Source of the DNA: VAZQ01 sp963817135
GTDB lineage: Bacteria > Pseudomonadota > Alphaproteobacteria > Rhizobiales > Xanthobacteraceae
Length of the DNA stretch: 64,000 bases
NCBI GenBank assembly: GCA_963817135.1
Contig: CAWFNG010000001.1
Span: forward strand, 1-64,000
Direction of reading: 5' to 3'
Position numbers and translations under genes: made by a program
Shown here: positions 44,437-52,878 of the stretch, piece after piece
Position numbering within the stretch: the first letter of the stretch is position 1
Layout: the number at the start of each line of letters is the position of its first letter
The notes under the pieces: generated by a model
Told to the model about the DNA's origin: nothing
What the model saw: the letters and a program-made list of their open reading frames with translations, nothing else
Database searches by the model: none

Positions 44437-45234
44437 CTAAGGCACGAGCGCGCGCTCCTGCAAGAATTGCTTCGCCGTCTCGATTGCGCCATGCATCGCG
44501 AGATCGTTGTGCCCAGCGTCGGCAAAGCGCACAAACCGCTTGGGCGCAGTGATCATCGCATAGAGGCGCTCGCCCAGCGCGATCGGCACAACGGTATCGC
44601 GCTCGCCGTGCAACATCAGCACCGGCGCCCTCACTTTGCCAATGCGAAGGTCAGAGCGGAACTGGTCCTTCATCAACGCGCGCACGGGCAAAAACCAGTA
44701 GACGCTCGCGCCAACATCGGCCGCCGACGTAAAGGCCGATTCCAGCACCATGCGCGCGACCGGCTCGGTTGCCGCAACGGCAACGGCAACGCCGCTGCCG
44801 AGCGATTCGCCCCAAAGCGCAATTCGGTCTGCCGGGTAATGCGCGGCGGCAAAGCGGTAAGTCGCAACGGCGTCCTCGATAAGGCCGTTCTCGGTCGGGT
44901 GGCCGGTCGAGCCGCCATAGCCCCGATAGCTCAGCGCCAGCAACCCGGTCCCATCGCCGGTGAGCAGGCGAAAGCGCTGTGCGCGCCCAGCAAGCGCGCC
45001 GCCATTGCCGTGGAAATAAAGGAGAATGGGCATTTCGGCTTGCGGCGGAACATGCCAGGCAATTACTTTCTCGCCGTCGGCGGTGTCGAGGAAAAGCTCC
45101 TCCGCCTGCGGCAGCCCGGCAGCCGCAGGGGGCGTGCGAAAGGGCTCCGGAAAATATTGCAGCGCGCGCTGCGCAAAATAGACCAGCGCGACCAGGCAGC
45201 CGTAGCCGATAACAACAATCACAATCCATTTCAC
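44437..45234 (-). CDS. Alpha/beta hydrolase with N-terminal membrane anchor
   Basis: This 265-residue protein starts at a GTG that overlaps the pntB stop (GTGA at 45231-45234). It begins with a membrane segment (WIVIVVIGYGCLVALVYFA), then an alpha/beta-hydrolase fold: the oxyanion HGNGG, the nucleophile serine in WGESLGSG, an aspartate in LHGERDTVVP, and the catalytic histidine in DAGHNDL. It resembles the BEM46/YfhR-like membrane-anchored hydrolases. Coupling to pntB places it in the transhydrogenase operon, although no functional link is known. Confidence 0.88.
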   Translation of the reverse strand: MKWIVIVVIGYGCLVALVYFAQRALQYFPEPFRTPPAAAGLPQAEELFLDTADGEKVIAWHVPPQAEMPILLYFHGNGGALAGRAQRFRLLTGDGTGLLALSYRGYGGSTGHPTENGLIEDAVATYRFAAAHYPADRIALWGESLGSGVAVAVAATEPVARMVLESAFTSAADVGASVYWFLPVRALMKDQFRSDLRIGKVRAPVLMLHGERDTVVPIALGERLYAMITAPKRFVRFADAGHNDLAMHGAIETAKQFLQERALVP

Positions 45235-46622
45235 AATGCCTTGACGATCTCCTCCGTCATTTTCTTGGCGTCGCCGAACAGCATCATGGTGTTGTCGCGA
45301 TAAAACAGCGTGTTGTCGATTCCGGCATAGCCCGATGACAGCGAGCGCTTGCTGAACATCACGGTGCCGGCCTTCCATACTTCCAGGACCGGCATGCCGT
45401 AGATCGGCGAAGCAGGGTCCTCCTCTGCCGCCGGATTGGTGACGTCGTTTGCGCCGATCACGAAGGCCACGTCGGATTGCGCAAATTCCGAGTTGATATC
45501 CTCCAGCTCGAACACCTCGTCATAGGGGACATTGGCTTCGGCAAGCAGCACGTTCATGTGCCCGGGCATGCGGCCGGCGACGGGATGAATGGCATATTTC
45601 ACCTCGACCCCTTCCTTCTTGAGGTGATCGGCCATTTCGCGGAGCGCATGCTGGGCCTGGGCTACCGCCATTCCATAGCCCGGCACGATGATCACCTTGC
45701 CGGAATTCTTGAGAATGAAGGCGGCATCCTCGGCCGAGCCTTGCTTTACCGGCCGTTTCTCCTTGCCGGCGGGTGCAGCGACTTCGCCGCCGAACCCCCC
45801 AAGGATGACCGAGATGAAACTCCGGTTCATGCCCTTGCACATGATGTAGGAGAGGATTGCGCCGGAAGAGCCGACCAGCGCGCCGGTGATGATCAATGCG
45901 GAATTGCCCAGCGTAAAACCGATGCCGGCTGCGGCCCAGCCGGAATAGGAGTTGAGCATCGAGATTACGACCGGCATGTCGGCGCCGCCGATCGGAATTA
46001 TGATCAGCACGCCGAACAGGAATGAAGCGAAGGCGAGCAGCCAGAACGCGAGATGGCTCTCGGCGCGCACCAGCCACACAATGAGGATTAGGATGGCAAT
46101 TGCCAAAGCGATGTTGATGAAATGGCGCGCAGGTAGAATGATCGGGGCGCCGCTCATGCGGCCGGATAATTTCAGGAAGGCGATGACCGAGCCGGTGAAG
46201 GTGATGGCACCGATACCGGCACCGAGCGACATTTCAACGAGGCTCGCCCCTGGAATTGCTCCAACCCGGCCGAGATCGAACGCAGCCGGCGCATAGAGCG
46301 CAGCCGCAGCAACCAGCACTGCCGCCATGCCGACCAGCGAATGGAAAGCGGCGACAAGTTCGGGCATTGCCGTCATCGGCACCCGGCGGGCTATGACGGC
46401 GCCGATACCGCCGCCGAGCGCCATCCCGGCGAGCACCAGCCCCCAGGCGGCGCCTCCTTCCGGCGGGTGTGAGGCAAGGGTCGTCACAATGGCAATCAGC
46501 ATGCCGAGCATGCCGCACAGATTGCCGCGGCGGCTTGTCTCCGGACTGGAGAGGCCGCGCAGCGCCAATATGAACAGGATTCCGGCAATGAGATAAAGGA
46601 GCGCGACGAGGTTAGCGTTCAT
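45231..46622 (-). CDS. pntB: NAD(P) transhydrogenase subunit beta
   Basis: This 463-residue inner-membrane protein has multiple N-terminal helices (domain II) and the C-terminal NADP(H)-binding domain III (VIIVPGYGMAVAQAQHALRE, IHPVAGRMPGHMNVLLAEAN, VIGANDVTNPAA). With PntAA and PntAB it forms the proton-translocating transhydrogenase that makes NADPH from NADH. It lies downstream of pntAB by about 70 bp. The sequence is complete. Confidence 0.96.
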   Translation of the reverse strand: MNANLVALLYLIAGILFILALRGLSSPETSRRGNLCGMLGMLIAIVTTLASHPPEGGAAWGLVLAGMALGGGIGAVIARRVPMTAMPELVAAFHSLVGMAAVLVAAAALYAPAAFDLGRVGAIPGASLVEMSLGAGIGAITFTGSVIAFLKLSGRMSGAPIILPARHFINIALAIAILILIVWLVRAESHLAFWLLAFASFLFGVLIIIPIGGADMPVVISMLNSYSGWAAAGIGFTLGNSALIITGALVGSSGAILSYIMCKGMNRSFISVILGGFGGEVAAPAGKEKRPVKQGSAEDAAFILKNSGKVIIVPGYGMAVAQAQHALREMADHLKKEGVEVKYAIHPVAGRMPGHMNVLLAEANVPYDEVFELEDINSEFAQSDVAFVIGANDVTNPAAEEDPASPIYGMPVLEVWKAGTVMFSKRSLSSGYAGIDNTLFYRDNTMMLFGDAKKMTEEIVKAL

Positions 46623-46692
46623 CGGCGGCTCCTGTTCGCATCGTCTGCCTGGAATGAACCAGGTGCGGCGCGGTGATCTCGGGCATGACCGG

Positions 46693-47124
46693 TCACTTTT
46701 TCTTTTTCTGATACATGCCGAGCATGCGCTGGGTCACGAGAAAGCCGCCAAAGATGTTGACCGATGCAAAGACCAGCGAGATGAAGCCGAGAGCGCGCGC
46801 CCAGATCGGCCCGGCGTCGTTAGCGGCAAGCGCAATGCCGACCGCCAGCAGTGCGCCTACCACGATCACCGAGGAGATCGCGTTGGTCACCGACATCAGT
46901 GGCGTATGCAATGCCGGCGTTACCGACCACACCACGAAGTAACCGACGAATACCGCCAATACGAAGATCGAAAAACGAAACACGAAAGGATCGACGCCGC
47001 TGGCGGCATATAATGTGGGTCCGCTTGCTGCGGCAATGATGTCAAGCTGGGCAAGAACGAAATCTCCCCCGCGCGAGGCGGGATCGAGATTCGAGAGGGC
47101 GCCGAGGGGAAGCGAAGCCAGCAT
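46693..47124 (-). CDS. pntAB: NAD(P) transhydrogenase subunit alpha 2
   Basis: This 143-residue membrane subunit begins MLASLPLGALSN at the ATG at 47124; the frame from 47175 is longer than the family. It has several hydrophobic helices (FVFRFSIFVLAVFVGYFVV, SSVIVVGALLAVGIAL) and a short lysine tail. TPALHTPLMSVTNAISSVIV is the conserved signature of this subunit, which gives part of the proton channel. It lies between pntAA and pntB, the split-alpha arrangement usual in alphaproteobacteria. Confidence 0.94.
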   Translation of the reverse strand: MLASLPLGALSNLDPASRGGDFVLAQLDIIAAASGPTLYAASGVDPFVFRFSIFVLAVFVGYFVVWSVTPALHTPLMSVTNAISSVIVVGALLAVGIALAANDAGPIWARALGFISLVFASVNIFGGFLVTQRMLGMYQKKKK

Positions 47125-47204
47125 CTGATTCTCCGGTTGGGGTGATCGCCATGGTTCTGCCGAGCGGCAGATCATCGTTGATCAAGCTCCGCAGTTGCGC
47201 GCTC

Positions 47205-48338
47205 TCAGGCAGCGCTTTTCGCCGCAAAATTCCGGTGCACTACGGCACCGTCGCGCGTGAGCAAGGTTGCCTGCACGATCTCGTCATCCCATTTCACCGC
47301 AAGCTTTTTCTCTTTCTTGTCCACCAATATATCGAGAAAGGCCAAAAGGTTTTTGGCGTACAGACTCGAAGCCGACGCTGGGATTCGGCTTGGCACGTTG
47401 AGGTAACCCACGAGCCGAACGCCGCCCGTGCTGACAATTTCGCCGGGCTTGATGAGTTCGCAGTTGCCGCCCCGCTCGACCGCGAGGTCCACGATGACCG
47501 AGCCCGGCCGCATGGAAGCAATCATCTCCTTGCTGATCAGTCGCGGCGCCGGACGGCCGGGAATGAGAGCGGTTGTGATGATGATGTCCTGCTTCTTGAC
47601 GTGTTCGGCGACCAGCGCGGCCTGCTTGGCCTGGTACTCCTTGGACATTTCCTTGGCATAGCCGCCCGCGGTCTCGGCTTGCTTGAACTCCTCGTCTTCG
47701 ACGGCAATGAATTTTGCGCCCAGGCTTTCGACCTGCTCCTTTGCGGCCGGGCGCACATCGGTGCCCGTGACGATGGCCCCCAACCTGCGCGCCGTCGCAA
47801 TCGCCTGCAGGCCCGCCACGCCGGCGCCCATGACGAAAACCTTCGCTGCCGGTACGGTCCCCGCCGCCGTCATCATCATGGGCAGCGCACGGCCGTATTC
47901 AGCCGCAGCATCCACCACGGCGCGATAGCCTGCGAGATTGGCTTGGCTCGAAAGCACATCCATCGCCTGGGCGCGGGTAATGCGCGGCATAAGCTCCATG
48001 GCGAATGCGCTAATGCCGGCATTGGCCATTTCCTTGATGGCTGCGTCCTGCCCGTAAGGATCCATGATGGCGATGACCAGTGCGCCTTTTCTGTAGCCGG
48101 CAAGCTCGGATGAAGTCGGCCGGCGTACCTTGAGGACGACGTCTGCATTCTTGACGGCATCGGCGCTCAGGCTCGCGCCGGCCGCCGCGAATTCGCTGTC
48201 GGGAATGCCGGACTTCGTTCCGGCGCCCGGTTCGACGGCGATCTCGCCGCCGAACGCTTGCATCTTCTTCACGGTCTCAGGCGTTGCCGCGACCCGGCTT
48301 TCCAGTGGATCGATTTCACGGGCGATAGCAATGCGCAT
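47205..48338 (-). CDS. pntAA: NAD(P) transhydrogenase subunit alpha 1
   Basis: This 377-residue soluble subunit forms domain I, which binds NAD(H). It starts MRIAIAREIDPLESRVAATP, as in the AlaDh/PNT family, and has the Rossmann segment KVFVMGAGVAGLQAIATARR with TGTDVRP after it. QAKQAALVAEHVKKQDIIIT and RPAPRLISKEMI are family marks. It heads pntAA-pntAB-pntB and follows the small oxidase-subunit-like gene by 22 bp. No defects are seen. Confidence 0.96.
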   Translation of the reverse strand: MRIAIAREIDPLESRVAATPETVKKMQAFGGEIAVEPGAGTKSGIPDSEFAAAGASLSADAVKNADVVLKVRRPTSSELAGYRKGALVIAIMDPYGQDAAIKEMANAGISAFAMELMPRITRAQAMDVLSSQANLAGYRAVVDAAAEYGRALPMMMTAAGTVPAAKVFVMGAGVAGLQAIATARRLGAIVTGTDVRPAAKEQVESLGAKFIAVEDEEFKQAETAGGYAKEMSKEYQAKQAALVAEHVKKQDIIITTALIPGRPAPRLISKEMIASMRPGSVIVDLAVERGGNCELIKPGEIVSTGGVRLVGYLNVPSRIPASASSLYAKNLLAFLDILVDKKEKKLAVKWDDEIVQATLLTRDGAVVHRNFAAKSAA

Positions 48339-48360
48339 TCACCAGCCCTCTTTGCGACTT

Positions 48361-48657
48361 TTAGGAGCCGCCGGCACTCAGCGCGAGCGCAAGCAACGAA
48401 ACAAAGACCATCGTGACGCTGGGCGTCCGCGCGCCGGTCACAAAGCCATGGAAGGCAACCATGGCCGCAACCACAAACACCGTAAACGCTATGAGCCAGC
48501 GCCCTTGCACGGCACCGATGGCGAGCCCGAGGATAACATTGATCGCGAGCGCCCCAAAGATCAGCACCAAATGAACAAAGCGCTCATACATTGCCTCATG
48601 CGCGGGCAGATCATTGCCTTCGGCCGTCGCATATTCGATGTGCCCGTGATCGGCCAT
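48361..48657 (-). CDS. Small aa3-type oxidase subunit IV-like protein
   Basis: This 98-residue protein starts MADHGHIEYATAEGNDLPAH, and HEAMYERFVHL is the N-terminal motif of bacterial aa3-type cytochrome c oxidase subunit IV (PF07835). Three hydrophobic segments follow; the classical subunit has only one, so this is a longer variant. Genes of this type are commonly found just upstream of pntAA in Rhizobiales, as here. Whether it belongs to the oxidase or to the transhydrogenase is not settled. Confidence 0.82.
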   Translation of the reverse strand: MADHGHIEYATAEGNDLPAHEAMYERFVHLVLIFGALAINVILGLAIGAVQGRWLIAFTVFVVAAMVAFHGFVTGARTPSVTMVFVSLLALALSAGGS

Positions 48658-48717
48658 TCTTTTCCTCCGCCATACCGCTTTCCGCGTAGCTCAATTAACG
48701 CCCAAGGGCAACGCTGC

Positions 48718-50100
48718 TCAACGTGCGGGCTCCAGCCCGGCTGCCGCAAGCACGGTGCTTTGTCGTTTGCTGACGCGGGCAAGCGAATATTCCTCGATTG
48801 CTTCGTTGAACAAGCGGTGAAAATTAAGCTCGGCGCGCAGATGCAGAAACACCGCGCCGAGCCCAATGGCGGCACGGTCCATGAACACGAATTCCCGCGG
48901 CACCCTGACCGGCCCACGTTGCTTAAGCGCCTGGTGCACCTTGAATGCTTCGCGGCGGCCGTATTCCGCCGGCTTGATGCCGTCGGCCAGGCTGCGCACC
49001 CGGTCCTCGAGCAGCGGCCCATAGATAAAGCGCGCCCAGATATTGAGCGCCGCAATCAGTTCGCGCGAAAGCTGCCGGAAACCCCAGGTCTCGTAAGCGT
49101 GCACAATGAGATCGTCGTTGCCATTCAGGAGCCCGCGATAGAGATCAACGACGCCGCCCACAAACTTGGCGGGGAAGATGCGGATGCAGCCGTAGTCGAG
49201 GAGATTGATGCCGGCCGGCCGGCCGTTGACGGTGAACACCGAATAGTTGCCGAGATGAGGGTCTCCGTGGATGACGCCGAAGCGACTGAACGTCCACCAC
49301 CACGCCGTGAACATGGCGGTTCCGAGCACATTGCGACTGGCGAGGGGATCGTCCTTGTGCGCCAGCAGACGGCTGCCCTCCAGCCAGTCGAGGGTGAGGA
49401 GCCGCCCGGTGGAAAGCTCTGACCAAACCTGCGGCACGCGAATTCGATCGATGCCGCGCAGCATGGAGCGATAAAGCATCACGTGCTTGGCTTCGCGACG
49501 GTAATCGAGCTCCTCGCGTATCCGGGCGCCGATCTCCTTGGCAATCTCGGTGGTGTCGATCGCCGGCTCCATCCGTCGATGAATGGCGAAAATGAGTTGC
49601 AGCTGCCGCAGGTCCGCTTCGACCGCCGACTGCATGTCGGGATACTGCAGCTTGCAGGCAAGCTCGCCGCCGCCGTGGGCGCGGGCGCGATGGACCTGGC
49701 CGAGCGAGGCAGCGGCGGCGGGCTGGTGCTCGAAGCTTGCGAATTTCTTCTGCCAATCGAGCCCGAGTTCCGCCGCCATGCGCCGCTTGACAAAGCCCCA
49801 GCCCATGGGCGGCGCTTCGCTTTGCAGCTTCATAAGCTCGGCCGCGTATTCCGGGGGCAGCGCGTCGGGAATGGTGGCAAGGAGCTGCGCCACCTTCATG
49901 ATCGGGCCCTTGAGGCCGCCGAGCGCCAGCGCAAGTTCGGCGGCGCTCCTGCCGCGGTCGAGCGTAAACCCGAATAGACGCGAACTCGCGATGCGCGCGG
50001 CAACGCCGCTCATATTGGCGCCAACCCGCGCATAACGCGCGGCCCGCGCGGTGAAGCGGTTCGCCTCGCGATCAGTGACCGATTTTCTTTTCTCCGGCAA
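48718..50100 (-). CDS. ABC1/UbiB-family atypical kinase
   Basis: This 460-residue protein of the AarF/UbiB/COQ8 family has the KxGQ-like region LKGPIMKVAQLLATIPDALP, the alanine-rich loop ASLGQVHRA, the KxxYPD element LACKLQYPDMQS, and a metal-binding catalytic segment (VIHGDPHLGNYSVF). No transmembrane tail is seen, unlike UbiB proper. Family members assist ubiquinone synthesis by ATP-dependent lipid handling; a role in quinone or lipid metabolism is likely but not proven. It lies between the toxin-antitoxin pair and the pnt operon. Confidence 0.9.
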   Translation of the reverse strand: MPEKRKSVTDREANRFTARAARYARVGANMSGVAARIASSRLFGFTLDRGRSAAELALALGGLKGPIMKVAQLLATIPDALPPEYAAELMKLQSEAPPMGWGFVKRRMAAELGLDWQKKFASFEHQPAAAASLGQVHRARAHGGGELACKLQYPDMQSAVEADLRQLQLIFAIHRRMEPAIDTTEIAKEIGARIREELDYRREAKHVMLYRSMLRGIDRIRVPQVWSELSTGRLLTLDWLEGSRLLAHKDDPLASRNVLGTAMFTAWWWTFSRFGVIHGDPHLGNYSVFTVNGRPAGINLLDYGCIRIFPAKFVGGVVDLYRGLLNGNDDLIVHAYETWGFRQLSRELIAALNIWARFIYGPLLEDRVRSLADGIKPAEYGRREAFKVHQALKQRGPVRVPREFVFMDRAAIGLGAVFLHLRAELNFHRLFNEAIEEYSLARVSKRQSTVLAAAGLEPAR

Positions 50101-50142
50101 ATCTCTGCTCTTGATCTGATTCAGCGTGATTGCACGCGCTTG

Positions 50143-50529
50143 CTATACCTTCGGCCAGTTATCGCGAATCCAACGGGCAAGGCTCTCCTCGCTGATCTCA
50201 CCGGCGGCAAGAGACGTGATCATGGCAGCGGCCTGCGCTTCCGGTACGATGAAGTCAACGCCATTGACGCCAAGGAGAGTATAGATCGCAAGCAACGATG
50301 TACGTTTATTGCCGTCAATGAATGGATGATTTCGCGCAATACCGTAGCCATACGCGGCTGCAAGCTCCGGCAGCTCCGCAGATTCGTAAGCCCACTTGTT
50401 GCGGGGGCGGTCGAGTGCGGATTCGAGCAGTCCTGCATCGCGCAGCCCCGGCGATCCGCCATGAATCGCGAGTTGCTCGTCATGAATGGCCAAGACTATC
50501 GCGGCAGTCAGCCATTCAGGCTCCGTCAC
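50143..50529 (-). CDS. doc: Doc/Fic-family toxin
   Basis: This 128-residue protein starts at a GTG overlapping the antitoxin stop (GTGA). It has the Fic motif HPFIDGNKRTS near 63-73, which in Doc phosphorylates elongation factor Tu. GGSPGLRDAGLLESALDRPR near the N-terminus is typical of death-on-curing proteins. It is the second gene of a two-gene unit with an AbrB-type antitoxin. It looks full length and active. Confidence 0.92.
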   Translation of the reverse strand: MTEPEWLTAAIVLAIHDEQLAIHGGSPGLRDAGLLESALDRPRNKWAYESAELPELAAAYGYGIARNHPFIDGNKRTSLLAIYTLLGVNGVDFIVPEAQAAAMITSLAAGEISEESLARWIRDNWPKV

Positions 50530-50798
50530 TTCGCGAGCTCGGCAAGCGCATTGCGATAGATTCGCATGCCCCGCCGAGCGATCTCCATCGCCTTCTGAAA
50601 GTGCGGGTCATAAGGGGTGAGTCGGATGCCCCCTTCTGATGTAAGAGTTGCATAGAACTTGTCGCCAATACTTACGTTAAGCCGCGCCATCACTTCCTTG
50701 GGCAAAATGAGTCCCGTGGAATTGCCGATTTTCTTCAATTCCACAGTGGCAATGACTTTGTCGCGGCTGGTGTCCTCAACTTTCTCGTGTTTTGTCAT
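50526..50798 (-). CDS. AbrB/MazE-type antitoxin
   Basis: This 90-residue protein starts at the ATG at 50798 with GGAGGT upstream; the longer frame to 50846 runs through the operator. The swapped-hairpin AbrB domain is KKIGNSTGLILPKEVMARLN, with a C-terminal helix (FQKAMEIARRGMRIYRNALA) that probably occupies the toxin. It precedes and overlaps doc by four bases. A perfect palindrome lies just upstream of the start and probably mediates autorepression. Pairing of AbrB antitoxins with Doc is known but less common than Phd-Doc. Confidence 0.9.
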   Translation of the reverse strand: MTKHEKVEDTSRDKVIATVELKKIGNSTGLILPKEVMARLNVSIGDKFYATLTSEGGIRLTPYDPHFQKAMEIARRGMRIYRNALAELAK

Positions 50799-50808
50799 GA
50801 CGACCTCC

Positions 50809-50827
50809 GTTATACATAATGTATAAC
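50809..50827 (-). promoter_or_regulatory. Palindromic operator of the toxin-antitoxin pair
   Basis: GTTATACATAATGTATAAC is a perfect 9-bp inverted repeat about a central base, 10 bp upstream of the antitoxin ATG. Its AT-rich centre (TATACAT/TATGTA) also serves as a plausible -10 box, so binding by the AbrB-type antitoxin would block transcription. The motif stands out from the GC-rich surroundings. Confidence 0.8.
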
Positions 50828-50871
50828 GCAGCCCCAACGCGTGCAATGGCCTGGAAGCCGTGACGGAGGCC

Positions 50872-52689
50872 TCACTCCATTGTCTCGAGTTCGCCGATCA
50901 TGCGCTCGATGACGCCCAGCCCTTCCTGCCAGAAGCCGGGGTCGCGCGCGTCAAGACCGAACGGGGCAAGCAGCTCGGAATGGTGCTTGGTGCCGCCGGC
51001 CGCAAGCATGGCGAGATAGCGCTCGGCAAAGCCCTCGTTGGCGCGCTCATAGACCGCATAGAGTGAGTTCACGAGGCAATCGCCGAAGGCATAGGCATAA
51101 ACATAGAACGGGGAATGCACGAAGTGCGGAATATATACCCAGAAGGTTTCATAGCCCGGTTTCAACTCGATCGCCGGCCCGAGGCTTTCCTGCTGCACTT
51201 CCAGCCAGAATGCGTTGAGCTGATCAGCCGTTAGTTCGCCGCTTTTGCGCGCCGTGTGCACCTTGCGCTCGAAAGTATAGAACGCGATCTGCCGCACCAC
51301 CGTGTTGATCATGTCCTCCACTTTCGTCGCCAGCATGAGCTTGCGCTGCTTTGGCCCGGCGTTCGCAAGCAGTTTGCGAAAAGTGAGCATTTCCCCGAAC
51401 ACGCTTGCGGTTTCGGCGAGCGTAAGCGGCGTCGACGCCATCAACGGCCCGTTCGGCGCCGCCAATACCTGATGCACGCCGTGGCCGAGTTCGTGGGCGA
51501 GCGTCATCACGTCGCGCGGCTTGCCCTGATAGTTGAGCAGCACATACGGATGCACGGACGGCACCGTCGGATGGGCAAACGCGCCGGGCGCCTTCCCTGG
51601 CCGAACCGGAGCATCGATCCAATTGTTCCGGAAAAATTTCTCGGCAATCTTCGCCATATCCGGGGAGAACGCGCCATAGGCGGTGAGCACGGTAGATTGC
51701 GCTTCTCTCCAGCCGATGGTGCGGCTTGCGAGCTTCGGCAGCGGTGCGTTGCGGTCCCAGTGCGGCAACCGCTTCTTGCCGAACCAGCGCGCCTTGAGCG
51801 CGTAGTAGCGGTGCGATGTTCGCGGATAGGCCGCGCGCACCGCATCTACCAGCGCCGTCACCACTTCCGGCTCGATGCGATTCGACAGGTGTCGCGCGCC
51901 CGCCACGTCGGCAAAGCCGCGCCAGCGGTCGGAGATTTCCTTGTCCTTGGCAAGGATGTTGGTGATGAGCGCAAAGGTGCGCAGATGCTGCGCGAAGGTC
52001 TTGGCCAGCGCTTGCGCCGCGGCTTTGCGCATCTTCTCGGCCGGATGCTGCAGCAAATTCAGCGTCGGCTCGATGGCCAGCGATTTGCTGCCGACCTTGA
52101 AGCGCAGATTGGCGATGGTTTCGTCGAACAATCTATTCCAGGCGGAATAGGCCGTGATCGATTTCTCGTGAAAGAGCTGCTCGATACGGTCCTCGAGCTG
52201 ATAGGGCTTCTCCTTGCGAATGTCTTCGAGCCACGGCCGATAGTGTCCCAGCGATGCATCCTGCATGGCGGCTTCGATCTGCGCATCATCGATGCGGTTG
52301 AGCTCGAGCACGAAGAAAACGAGCTGGGTCGAAGCGGCGGTGACGCGCTCCTGTACATCGGCGTAGAATTTCGTTCGCGCGGGATCGACAGTATCGCCGG
52401 CATGGATCAAGCCGGCATAGGAAACCAGCCGACCCAGAAGATCGTCGATTGCTTCATAGCGTCTGACTGCCTCGGCCAGCGCCTTGCCCGCGTCCGGACC
52501 GGTCGCGAGGGTCGCCAGTTTGCCTTTATAAGCCTCCTCGAAACTTGCGCATTCGGCAGCGGCGCGATCGAGGTCGCGCGTTACTTGCGGATCGTCGATG
52601 CCGGCATAGAGGTCGGACAAATTCCATTCCGGAAGCTCGCCAAGGCTCGCGCCAGGACGGTGTGCTGTTGCGCGTTTTTTTTCTGGCAT
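50872..52689 (-). CDS. pepF: M3-family oligoendopeptidase
   Basis: From the ATG at 52689 this 605-residue protein begins MPEKKRATAHRPGASL; another ATG at 52704 adds five residues, and the rest of the open frame to 53136 is antisense to the response-regulator gene. The thermolysin-like zinc motif HELGHG lies in VMTLAHELGHGVHQVLA, with the third ligand glutamate in LTLAETASVFGEM. It is a cytosolic metallopeptidase that cuts short peptides, matching the PepF/M3B family. It diverges from the sigma-54-dependent regulator with about 190 bp between starts. Confidence 0.93.
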   Translation of the reverse strand: MPEKKRATAHRPGASLGELPEWNLSDLYAGIDDPQVTRDLDRAAAECASFEEAYKGKLATLATGPDAGKALAEAVRRYEAIDDLLGRLVSYAGLIHAGDTVDPARTKFYADVQERVTAASTQLVFFVLELNRIDDAQIEAAMQDASLGHYRPWLEDIRKEKPYQLEDRIEQLFHEKSITAYSAWNRLFDETIANLRFKVGSKSLAIEPTLNLLQHPAEKMRKAAAQALAKTFAQHLRTFALITNILAKDKEISDRWRGFADVAGARHLSNRIEPEVVTALVDAVRAAYPRTSHRYYALKARWFGKKRLPHWDRNAPLPKLASRTIGWREAQSTVLTAYGAFSPDMAKIAEKFFRNNWIDAPVRPGKAPGAFAHPTVPSVHPYVLLNYQGKPRDVMTLAHELGHGVHQVLAAPNGPLMASTPLTLAETASVFGEMLTFRKLLANAGPKQRKLMLATKVEDMINTVVRQIAFYTFERKVHTARKSGELTADQLNAFWLEVQQESLGPAIELKPGYETFWVYIPHFVHSPFYVYAYAFGDCLVNSLYAVYERANEGFAERYLAMLAAGGTKHHSELLAPFGLDARDPGFWQEGLGVIERMIGELETME

Positions 52690-52878
52690 GATGGTCCGCC
52701 GCATCGATTGTGAAAGGGCCGCTTCATATCGAATTGCGACGCAGTGAGCCAGCGCCGTTTCGTGCGGCATGAACTCGTGTCCAGGATGGCACGCTACAAG
52801 GCGCGTTTCACCGACCGTTAACCCAACTCGGCCACAGTGCCCCAATTCGGCACACGATGTTGCTGCATGGGTTGCGTG

